Of a DNA stretch of 5,320 bases, positions 1-5,320 are shown in pieces; position 1 is the first letter of the stretch; the number at the start of each line of letters is the position of its first letter. The notes under the pieces were generated by a model. That model was not told where the DNA came from, ran no database searches, and saw only the letters and a program-made list of their open reading frames with translations. The stretch lies in contig JADGAE010000150.1 of NCBI GenBank assembly GCA_015232165.1, positions 1 through 5,320 on the forward strand, read 5' to 3'. A program made the translations under genes and the position numbers. Source of the DNA: Nitrospirota bacterium. Lineage in GTDB: Bacteria; Nitrospirota; Thermodesulfovibrionia; Thermodesulfovibrionales; Magnetobacteriaceae.

Positions 1-122
1 TGAGTGTGAAATAATGGGGTCAAGGGGACTTCTTTTTGGCCGGGGTGCCTCACCCCTCCCCTTGCAGGGGAGGTCTGAGGAGGGGCGCGGTAACGTCGCT
101 TTGACAGCGGAGTCGCCCTCCT
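1..122 (+). repeat. Structured intergenic repeat, copy 1 (inverted relative to copy 2 at 4518-4613)
   Basis: Bases 1-30 are a perfect reverse complement of 4584-4613, and similarity resumes at 58-122 against 4580-4518. In order, the copy holds: the 30-base block; a long-range stem CAAGGGG (21-27) with CCCCTTG (58-64) that encloses a copy-specific hairpin GGGGTG/CACCCC (42-47 with 51-56); and a 3' hairpin with outer stem 78-84/116-122, an inner CG/CG pair of base pairs (86-87/114-115) and an apical CGCT/AGCG stem (97-100/106-109). A pyrimidine-rich run follows. The left edge may lie outside the window. An ATG frame (14-148) runs through it, but the frame is not kept in copy 2, so the element looks non-coding. 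I do not recognise the family. It could be a MITE or REP-like element, a small RNA, or a dispersed terminator. Confidence 0.85.
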
Positions 123-138
123 TTTTGTCTTTTCTTTT
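78..138 (+). terminator. Terminator-like hairpin at the 3' end of repeat copy 1
   Basis: The stem AGGAGGG (78-84) pairs with CCCTCCT (116-122), with one bulged G at 85 and two further C-G/G-C pairs inside. The right arm runs directly into TTTTTGTCTTTTCTTTT. This has the shape of a Rho-independent terminator reading on the + strand. Any gene it would terminate lies left of the window, and NDH-2 starts downstream with its own promoter boxes. The roughly 30-base apical part is longer than in a typical terminator, so the function is inferred. Confidence 0.4.
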
Positions 139-184
139 GGTGTTATAACGTAGAACAAATTTACCGTGATAGACTGCTATGAGA

Positions 185-214
185 TTTATAATAAAGAGCT
201 TGATGTGGTATAAT
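185..214 (+). promoter_or_regulatory. Probable sigma-70 promoter(s) of the NDH-2 gene
   Basis: TATAAT at 209-214 is a perfect -10 box and is preceded by TGG (206-208), giving an extended -10 of the form TGnTATAAT. A weak -35 (TTTATA, 185-190) lies 18 bases upstream, which suits an extended -10 promoter. A start near 221 would give a leader of about 47 bases. A second perfect TATAAT occurs at 187-192 without a convincing -35 and could be an alternative upstream start. No clear operator palindrome was seen. Confidence 0.55.
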
Positions 215-248
215 TGTGATAAATCATAGTAGAATTCCGAATCGTTTC

Positions 249-255
249 AAAGGAG
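249..255 (+). promoter_or_regulatory. Shine-Dalgarno site of the NDH-2 gene
   Basis: AAAGGAG lies 12 bases before the ATG at 268. The spacing is a little long, but no other start fits better: the next in-frame ATG (277) would be 21 bases away. The site therefore supports 268 as the start. Confidence 0.7.
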
Positions 256-267
256 ACGCATAAGTAA

Positions 268-1542
268 ATGGGCAGTATGAGACCGAAGGTAGTGATAGTG
301 GGGGGAGGTTTTGGCGGACTATGGGCGGTTCGTACACTTAAAAACGCACCGGTTGATGTAACTCTGGTGGACAGGAACAATTACCATACCTTCTTACCTC
401 TTTTGTACCAGGTAGCGGCGGCGGAGCTCGAACCCGAGGATATCGCCTATCCTTTGAGGACAATCATCAGGAAAATGCCTAACACTCGCTTTGTCATGGC
501 TGATGTAAACGGTGTTGATTTTGACAACAGACTTGTAAAGACTGACGGACTTGATATCGCTTACGATTATCTGATACTTGCAGTGGGCAGTACGACGCAG
601 TTTTTTGGGACTGCCGGGGCGGCGGAGTTTGCTTTTCAGCTAAAGACGCTCGATCAGGCAATAGAGCTCAGAAATCATGTGTTGGGTTGCTTTGAGAGGG
701 CCTCGGTGGAGACCGATGATGAATTCAGGCAACATCTGTTGACGTTTGCCATAATTGGAGGTGGTCCGACGGGAGTGGAGTTTGCCGGGGCGCTTGCCGA
801 GCTGATCAATGGTCCGTTGAAGAAGGATTATCCCGGTCTTGACTTAAGCTGTGCGCGCGTCATAATCCTGGAGGCTGCCAACTCCATACTCCTTGGATTC
901 CCACAGAAGCAGCGGGAGTATGCACTGAACAGATTACGCTCAATGGGTGTGGTTGTGATGCTCCAGACGATGGTTGGTCATATCACCCAACATACGGTTC
1001 ATATCAAGGACAAGGGTGTGTTACCAACGGAAACCATCCTGTGGACGGCAGGGATTACGGCTGCCATCACCCCTGACTGGGCGCTGCCAACAGGCCGCTA
1101 CGGACGCATAAATGTTACGCCCACCCTGCAACTGCAAAATCACCCAAACGTCTATATCATCGGGGATATGTCCTCCGTTGATGACGGCAAGCCACTGTTG
1201 CCTATGACGGCGCCCGTTGCCATCCAGGAGGGCATACATGCGGCCAAGAACATACTGCTGAGGATCAATGAACAGAGTCCGCTGCCATTTACATTCAAGG
1301 ACGTGGGGACGATGGTCACAATCGGTCGAAACGCTGCCGTGGTGCGACTGGGACAGAGGAACTTTACCGGCTTCATTGCCTGGCTGGTGTGGCTGGTGGT
1401 GCATCTCTTAAACCTCATCGGGTTCAGAAACCGTGTGATTGTCATGCTTAACTGGACGCTGGATTATCTATTGTCGGACCGCGCCGTCAGGCTTATCCTG
1501 CCGTTTAAGAAGATATGGTACAACAAAAAAGACCGACTTTGA
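268..1542 (+). CDS. ndh: Type II NADH:quinone oxidoreductase (NDH-2), FAD-dependent
   Basis: NDH-2 is a single-subunit, non-proton-pumping enzyme that passes electrons from NADH through FAD to the membrane quinone pool on the cytoplasmic face. The 424-residue protein has the family's usual length. It shows the FAD-binding Rossmann motif GGGFGG (12-17) with an acidic residue ending the second strand (D35), and the conserved YHTFLPLLYQVAA segment (39-51). The second dinucleotide fold has GGGPTG (164-169), followed by E202, the acidic residue that typically favours NADH over NADPH. WTAGI (259-263) and IIGD (297-300) are the remaining FAD contacts. The quinone-site motif usually written AQxAxQ reads APVAIQ (315-320), keeping only the second Gln, as many bacterial members do. 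Residues 366-402 are the hydrophobic, Trp-rich C-terminal membrane anchor (AWLVWLVVHLL, IGFRNR). No signal peptide is present. The gene stands alone, preceded by its own promoter and repeat copy 1, and converges with the nucleotidyltransferase gene. A sulfide:quinone reductase is less likely, because I do not see the redox cysteine pair expected there. Confidence 0.92.
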   Translation: MGSMRPKVVIVGGGFGGLWAVRTLKNAPVDVTLVDRNNYHTFLPLLYQVAAAELEPEDIAYPLRTIIRKMPNTRFVMADVNGVDFDNRLVKTDGLDIAYDYLILAVGSTTQFFGTAGAAEFAFQLKTLDQAIELRNHVLGCFERASVETDDEFRQHLLTFAIIGGGPTGVEFAGALAELINGPLKKDYPGLDLSCARVIILEAANSILLGFPQKQREYALNRLRSMGVVVMLQTMVGHITQHTVHIKDKGVLPTETILWTAGITAAITPDWALPTGRYGRINVTPTLQLQNHPNVYIIGDMSSVDDGKPLLPMTAPVAIQEGIHAAKNILLRINEQSPLPFTFKDVGTMVTIGRNAAVVRLGQRNFTGFIAWLVWLVVHLLNLIGFRNRVIVMLNWTLDYLLSDRAVRLILPFKKIWYNKKDRL

Positions 1543-1636
1543 AGATGACCCGACGGGTTTTGCGTTTAGGCGGCAAATCTCGTCATGCGTTTTGCACGGT
1601 TAAACTATGGGAGCATGTGACGGAGTCGTCCCTTCT

Positions 1637-4294
1637 TTATACACTGTGCGTAAGGTGAGTTACTAATGCGATCTCGTCCTCTGTGGAGTTTATGTTGCCG
1701 CGCAGCTTTTGGTCGAGGACTTCCCTGAGGATAACGGAATAGATGGGGCCTGGATTTATGCCCATCTGTTGGAGAATCCGACCGTCAATTGCCGGCTTGA
1801 GGTTCCTGTGTTCGGTGAGGTATCGGGATATGGCCCTCTGCTTGCCTTTGTCGGTATGACACACGGCCATCAGAAACAAGACGCCCTCTATGTTAATCCC
1901 CCGCAAGGTGTGATAGATGGCAGCCGGATCGGAAGAACCCAGCACCGGCATGGCAGCCTTGTAATTGCCAAGTGTCCTCGTGATGCTATCCCTCGTCCTT
2001 GGTGGTATACAAAGCCTGTCAATCGTGCTTGCCTGGGCCGACTCACCGAGTACCGACAACAACGCCATGAAGTAGACCGCACCCGTGTCGGCCTCCTTGC
2101 CGGCCTCCTCCGGCAGGAAGGTCAACCTGTACCACGAAATAGCATCACGCACGGCATACAACAAGGATGCCACCTGTCTCGTATAGGACAGTTCCTGATG
2201 CAGTACCGTCAGCAATCCGTAGCTTGACAGACGGTGCAGGGCCCTCTCCGGTTCTGTTTCCTTGAAGATGAGCAGGAACTCATCGTAGAGCCGTGCACCG
2301 GATAGCTTGTCAAACAAATTGAAGTTGATGGCGGACCTTATCAGCCTCTCCATGTGCTTGCTGATCCTAAAGCCAAAGCGCTCGGAAAACCTCACCGCCC
2401 TAAATGCCCGCGTGGGGTCTTCAACAAAGCTGAGGTTGTGCAGCACGCGGATGGTGCGCTCCTTGATGTCCTTCTGGGCGCCGAAGAAGTCAATGAGTAC
2501 GCCAAAGTGTCGCTCGTTTATACTTATGGCAAGCGTGTTGATGGTGAAATCCCTCCGGTAGAGGTCTTTTTTGATGGATGAGGTCTCAACGGTAGGCAGT
2601 GCTGCGGGGCTTTCGTAGTACTCGGTCCTGGCCGTGGCGATGTCGATAGTGAAATCCGGGGGGAGGTTGGCCCGTGCAAAGTCAGGGTGGTTGATGGCGC
2701 TGATCTTGGCGGTCTGAAACCTGTTGTGCGTCTTGAGTTTTGCGTGCAGATGCCCGGCCAGCTCGGCGGCAAAGGCCAGACCATCACCCTCGATCACGAT
2801 GTCGATGTCAAGGTTCCTCTGCGCCATCAAGAGGTCACGTACACAGCCGCCGACAAGGTAGGCCTTGACATAAAGGCGGTCCGCTATCTTACCGGCTAAC
2901 AGCAACAGACCGTTGACAAAGTCCGGCAGCCGCTCCCGCAACACTGATGTGACATTGCGTGAAATTGCATGCTTGGACTCGGTTGTGGTGCTGGCATAGC
3001 GCTCCTTTCGTATGTAGTCCTCATAGAGGGTGCGCAGAAGGTCTGTCCTGGTGATTGCACCAACGATCTTTTGGTCCGTGATGACCGGCATGAATCGTTG
3101 ATTTTTTTCGATCATAGTCTCTTCGACTTCCCGTATGGGGGTATTGGTGGCGGCCGTGAGTTCATCGGCGGTGGCAAACTCGTAGACGGCGCTGTTGTTA
3201 AAGCCGTGAAAGATGGCCTTTTCCACCACCTCGCGTGATATAAGTCCTGCGTAGAGATCGTCCTTGAGTACGGGCAGGACGTTGATGGCGTACTTGGTCA
3301 ACAGGCGTTGGGCGTACTTTATCGTCGAGGTGAAGTTGATGCTCACCACTGGTGAGGTCATGATGTCCTTGGCTGTCTTTGTGGGTTTGACGATAGAGGG
3401 CAGCAGCCCTGCAACGCGCTCTTTGATGAGTTGTGGATTTAGCTCGTTAGTTGTGGCGGAGGCAGCCATTGGGTGGCCATCGCCGCCAAACTCGCGCAAG
3501 AGGTCGGCAATGTCAAGCTCTGCCACCCGACTTCTGCCAATGAGGATGCTCCTGCCCTCCATGCCCAGGATCAGTACCAGGGCGTCTATGTCCTCAATAT
3601 CCATGATGTTGTGGGCCAGTTGTGCGGCATCACCCATATAACTCTCCAGTGTTGCCGTGCCTATCTTGACCCTGATGCCGTGGATAAAGACCTCGGTCAG
3701 CGAGGCTATCAGTTCGTTCAGGAGTGCCAGGGCGTCCTTGCTAAGTTGCGGTCTAAGGTAGTCGGAGACGATGTTTAGGTTTGCCCCCCTTTTCAGCAGA
3801 AAGGCAGCACTCAGGAGGTCCCTCTCCGTCGTGGATGGGAATCGCAGCGAACCGGTCTCCTCGTATATGCCCAGGCACATGATGGTTGCCTCCAACGGGG
3901 TGATGAATATCCCCTTGGTGCGAATCAGTTCGGTTATCAGCGTGGTTGTGGCACCAACTTCCTCGATGGTCTCTACCGTTGCCGCGATATCGCCATCGCT
4001 ATGCCTGTGGTGGTCGTAGAGGAAGACCTGGACGTCTTGCCTGCCCAGGAGCGACTTAAACTCGCCGATCCGCTCGGGGGACTTCGTGTCCACGATGATC
4101 AGTCTCTTTACTCGTTGCATCCTGACGTCCTTTATGCGCAACGTCTCCATTGGGAACGTCTTGAGAAACTCCCTCACCACCCGCTCCTGAGAACCAGGAA
4201 ACACAAGCCGCCCATCAGGGAAGAGCTTCCGTACTCCAATCATAGAGGCAAGGCAGTCAAAATCAGCATTTACGTGACAGGTGATGATATCCAT
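1637..4294 (-). CDS. tRNA nucleotidyltransferase / poly(A) polymerase family protein with N-terminal DHH phosphoesterase and CBS-pair domains
   Basis: This 885-residue fusion belongs to the family that adds nucleotides to RNA 3' ends. The N-terminal DHH phosphoesterase domain shows HVNADFD (7-13), VDT (68-70), DHH (94-96) and EETGSL (145-150). DHHA1 follows, with FGGDGHPMAA (269-278). Two CBS domains, probably sensing adenine nucleotides, span about 308-364 and 372-427. The class II nucleotidyltransferase core has LVGGCVRDLL (480-489), catalytic D496 and D498 in LDIDIV, motif RRDFTINTLA (580-589), the nucleotide-recognition motif EDPTRAFRAVRF (625-636), and SGARLYDEF (665-673). The rest is a helical RNA-binding tail. 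In Aquifex and Geobacter, separate CC-adding and A-adding enzymes are known, and I recall this long architecture on the A-adding side. CCA, A-only or poly(A) activity cannot be read from sequence here. The ATG is fixed by an in-frame TAA two codons upstream (4298-4300) and by DHH motif I starting at residue 7. No Shine-Dalgarno is visible: the preceding bases are the 3' end of tRNA-Ser, 6 bases away, so the two are probably co-transcribed. Confidence 0.9.
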   Translation of the reverse strand: MDIITCHVNADFDCLASMIGVRKLFPDGRLVFPGSQERVVREFLKTFPMETLRIKDVRMQRVKRLIIVDTKSPERIGEFKSLLGRQDVQVFLYDHHRHSDGDIAATVETIEEVGATTTLITELIRTKGIFITPLEATIMCLGIYEETGSLRFPSTTERDLLSAAFLLKRGANLNIVSDYLRPQLSKDALALLNELIASLTEVFIHGIRVKIGTATLESYMGDAAQLAHNIMDIEDIDALVLILGMEGRSILIGRSRVAELDIADLLREFGGDGHPMAASATTNELNPQLIKERVAGLLPSIVKPTKTAKDIMTSPVVSINFTSTIKYAQRLLTKYAINVLPVLKDDLYAGLISREVVEKAIFHGFNNSAVYEFATADELTAATNTPIREVEETMIEKNQRFMPVITDQKIVGAITRTDLLRTLYEDYIRKERYASTTTESKHAISRNVTSVLRERLPDFVNGLLLLAGKIADRLYVKAYLVGGCVRDLLMAQRNLDIDIVIEGDGLAFAAELAGHLHAKLKTHNRFQTAKISAINHPDFARANLPPDFTIDIATARTEYYESPAALPTVETSSIKKDLYRRDFTINTLAISINERHFGVLIDFFGAQKDIKERTIRVLHNLSFVEDPTRAFRAVRFSERFGFRISKHMERLIRSAINFNLFDKLSGARLYDEFLLIFKETEPERALHRLSSYGLLTVLHQELSYTRQVASLLYAVRDAISWYRLTFLPEEAGKEADTGAVYFMALLSVLGESAQASTIDRLCIPPRTRDSITRTLGNYKAAMPVLGSSDPAAIYHTLRGINIEGVLFLMAVCHTDKGKQRAISRYLTEHRNLKPAIDGRILQQMGINPGPIYSVILREVLDQKLRGNINSTEDEIALVTHLTHSV

Positions 4295-4298
4295 TTCT

Positions 4299-4390
<92 letters not shown>

Positions 4391-4399
4391 ACAGAGATT

Positions 4400-4428
4400 A
4401 TTATAACTGATTCAACAACTATTTAAAA
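4400..4428 (-). promoter_or_regulatory. Probable promoter of the tRNA-Ser / nucleotidyltransferase unit
   Basis: On the - strand a perfect TATAAT occupies 4405-4400 and ends 9 bases before the tRNA's first base (4390), so transcription would start within a few bases of the mature tRNA 5' end. The hexamer 17 bases further upstream (TTTTAA, 4428-4423) is a poor -35 match. The region between 4391 and 4500 is AT-rich and holds no other feature I can support. Confidence 0.55.
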
Positions 4429-4505
4429 AGATAGGACAGGCTGTTCATACTATAAATTTGTTATACTGATCGGATTCGAGTTTTTTCGGGTATCAAAATT
4501 GCCTG

Positions 4506-4562
4506 CATACAAGAAAGAAAGGGGCGGCTCCGCTCGCACAGCGACGTTACCGCGCCCCCTTC
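4506..4562 (-). terminator. Terminator-like hairpin at the 3' end of repeat copy 2
   Basis: On the - strand the stem AAGGGG/CCCCTT continues into TTTCTTTCTTG (to about 4508). The geometry matches copy 1: bulged G, CG/CG, a 4-bp apical stem and a T-rich trailer. It could stop read-through from glgB before the tRNA-Ser promoter. The U-run is interrupted by C residues, so efficiency is uncertain. Confidence 0.35.
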
Positions 4563-4613
4563 AGAACCCCCTGCAAGGGGACCAGTCCCCTTGACCCCAT
4601 TATTTCACACTCA
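4518..4613 (-). repeat. Structured intergenic repeat, copy 2 (inverted relative to copy 1)
   Basis: Read on the - strand from 4613, this copy begins with the same 30 bases as copy 1. It then forms a perfect 9-bp palindrome CAAGGGGAC/GTCCCCTTG (4593-4585 with 4582-4574) around a 2-base loop, and ends in a hairpin with outer stem AAGGGG/CCCCTT (4561-4556 with 4524-4519), a bulged G (4555), CG/CG, and an apical CGCT/AGCG stem. It is about 26 bases shorter than copy 1, mainly because it lacks the extra hairpin in the first stem's loop. It lies downstream of glgB and upstream of tRNA-Ser on the same strand. No reading frame is shared with copy 1, since its ATG frame stops after 17 codons. Confidence 0.85.
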
Positions 4614-4682
4614 ATTATCATGCCTGAAAAAACCTGTGTCATTTAAGTATAGCACCCTTGTTCCTTACCTAACCCTCCCATA

Positions 4683-4719
4683 AGTACTTTATTGCAGATT
4701 ACCGTGAAAATAAAGTACT
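4683..4719. repeat. 11-bp perfect inverted repeat
   Basis: AGTACTTTATT (4683-4693) and AATAAAGTACT (4709-4719) are exact reverse complements around a 15-base spacer. The repeat lies between copy 2 and the T-tailed hairpin at 4741-4770. It could be a regulator-binding dyad, the first stem of a small RNA, or part of the glgB 3' untranslated region. No promoter was seen that decides between these. Confidence 0.6.
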
Positions 4720-4740
4720 GACCCATTCAAACGAAGACAG

Positions 4741-4770
4741 AAGGGAGGGCAAAGCCCTCCCTTTTTTTTT
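4741..4770 (+). terminator. Strong intrinsic terminator (T-run on + strand), possibly bidirectional
   Basis: AAGGGAGGGC (4741-4750) pairs perfectly with GCCCTCCCTT (4754-4763) around an AAA loop, and T bases run from 4762 to 4770. On the + strand this is a textbook Rho-independent terminator, but no + strand gene lies upstream in the interval 1543-4740. On the - strand it sits 27 bases past the glgB stop codon, and there the trailer is only TTCTGTCTT. It most likely ends glgB transcription despite the weaker U-run, or works both ways. Confidence 0.8.
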
Positions 4771-4796
4771 GTCCCTTTTGGGTTTCGCCGGAGCGT

Positions 4797-5320
4797 TTAT
4801 TTCTTGTCTGCCGGTTTGGTTTGGCCCTTGACTGTCTTGTCTGTCGGCTCTGTCTGTAGGGTTACCGGTTCTGCCGTAGCAGACTCCCTGGTTTCTTTTG
4901 CCGCCTGATGTTCCCTGGCTGCCTGTTGCTCTTTGGCCTCTTGCTCTCTGGTTTCTTGTTCGTTTATTGTGACTGTTTCCTCTCTATAGGGCTTCATGAA
5001 CACGGCACCCAACGGTGGAACTTGCAGGTTCAGAGAGAACGGCTTGCCCTGCCACCAGATATCATCGGCATTGAATCCTCCCCAGTTGCCAACGTTGCTG
5101 CCCCAGAACCTTTCACTGTCACTGTTAAGGAGCTCCTTATAAAACCCGCCCTTGGGAACGCCTACTCTGTAATTTGTACGCGGCACCGGGGTGAAGTTAA
5201 ACACACAGACTATAAAGTCTTCAGGGTCCTTGGCCTTCCTTATGAACGAAACTATACTGTTGGAGTAATCGGTAAAGTCAATCCACTCAAAGCCCTGATG
5301 ATCGAAGTCCACCTCGTAAA
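4797..5320 (-). CDS. glgB: 1,4-alpha-glucan branching enzyme, C-terminal part (5' end outside window)
   Basis: GlgB (GH13) cuts alpha-1,4 glucan chains and rejoins them through alpha-1,6 links during glycogen synthesis. Only the end is present. The frame is open through position 5320 and reads YEVDFDHQGFEWIDF at the edge, a segment that lies inside family proteins, so the GTG at 5312 is not the real start. Numbering from that GTG codon, GFEWID (7-12), VFNFTPVPR (37-45), YRVGVP (48-53), ELLNSDSERFWGSNVGN (60-76) and VPPLGAVFMKP (98-108) match the C-terminal beta-sandwich of GlgB. The catalytic (beta/alpha)8 barrel lies beyond the window. Family proteins normally end soon after the LPPL..xxKP segment. 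Here about 63 further residues follow (109-171), hydrophilic and rich in Glu, Gln, Ala, Lys and Thr, with QETRE (119-123) and KETRE (139-143) twenty residues apart. The tail is probably disordered or helical. Confidence 0.93.
   Translation of the reverse strand, partial: YEVDFDHQGFEWIDFTDYSNSIVSFIRKAKDPEDFIVCVFNFTPVPRTNYRVGVPKGGFYKELLNSDSERFWGSNVGNWGGFNADDIWWQGKPFSLNLQVPPLGAVFMKPYREETVTINEQETREQEAKEQQAAREHQAAKETRESATAEPVTLQTEPTDKTVKGQTKPADKK

Noticed and set aside
14..148. A 44-codon ATG frame running through repeat copy 1.
   Set aside because: The matching frame in copy 2 stops after 17 codons and the copies differ by non-triplet indels, while hairpin pairing is kept. The constraint is on structure, not protein.
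315..322. Loss of the first Gln in the NDH-2 quinone-site motif (APVAIQ for AQxAxQ) as a sign of altered function; the motif is at protein residues 315-320 (about 1210-1227 in the DNA).
   Set aside because: Pro at this position is common in bacterial NDH-2 proteins, so it is not evidence of a changed substrate. The coordinates given here are residue numbers.
1548..1566. ACCC-GAC-GGGT followed by TTTTGCGTTT just after NDH-2, considered as a terminator.
   Set aside because: The stem is only four base pairs with a 3-base loop, too weak to call. The convergent gap 1543-1636 otherwise shows only another 4-bp stem (GACG/CGTC, 1619-1630), and no convincing terminator on either strand.
1709..2227. 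Open + strand frame of 172 codons inside the nucleotidyltransferase gene.
   Set aside because: It is antisense to conserved coding sequence and shows no recognisable domain. It is a by-product of codon composition.
4797..5312. The GTG at 5312 as the start of a small separate gene.
   Set aside because: The frame stays open to the window edge and the residues before it (YE) continue the GlgB family pattern, so this is the interior of glgB.

Overview
This 5.3 kb bacterial window holds three protein genes, one tRNA gene and two inverted copies of a structured intergenic repeat. A type II NADH:quinone oxidoreductase (NDH-2) is on the + strand. A DHH-CBS-poly(A) polymerase/tRNA nucleotidyltransferase fusion, a tRNA-Ser(CGA) and the 3' part of a glycogen branching enzyme gene (glgB, running off the right edge) are on the - strand. 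The mid-GC composition, TATAAT-type promoters and intrinsic-terminator hairpins fit an ordinary bacterium. The long DHH+CBS nucleotidyltransferase is known from lineages such as Aquificae and Deltaproteobacteria (Geobacter and relatives), and I would also expect it in related anaerobic or chemolithotrophic phyla. I cannot fix the phylum from sequence alone.

Layout, left to right. Positions 1-122 are repeat copy 1, whose hairpin is followed by a T-rich run. Positions 123-267 are the NDH-2 leader, with two TATAAT boxes and an AAAGGAG ribosome binding site. Positions 268-1542 are NDH-2. A 94-base gap separates it from the convergent nucleotidyltransferase gene (1637-4294, - strand). Six bases upstream of that gene's start codon lies the end of the tRNA-Ser(CGA) gene (4301-4390, - strand), which has its own TATAAT box just upstream. 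The roughly 400-base gap 4391-4796 holds this promoter, repeat copy 2 (4518-4613, - strand), an 11-bp inverted repeat (4683-4719) and a strong hairpin with a T9 run (4741-4770). Positions 4797-5320 are the end of glgB, with an unusual Glu/Gln/Ala/Lys-rich tail.

The clearest functional link is between the tRNA-Ser gene and the tRNA-tail enzyme. They appear to be one transcription unit, with a 6-nt spacer, an in-frame TAA immediately upstream of the ATG and no Shine-Dalgarno sequence. tRNA 3' processing would therefore leave a nearly leaderless mRNA. The most unusual structural feature is the repeat pair. The two copies share a perfect 30-base block, and the lower stem of their terminal hairpin differs by three compensatory base-pair changes, which indicates that the fold itself is conserved. 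NDH-2 (respiration) and glgB (glycogen synthesis) have no evident functional tie to the tRNA unit.
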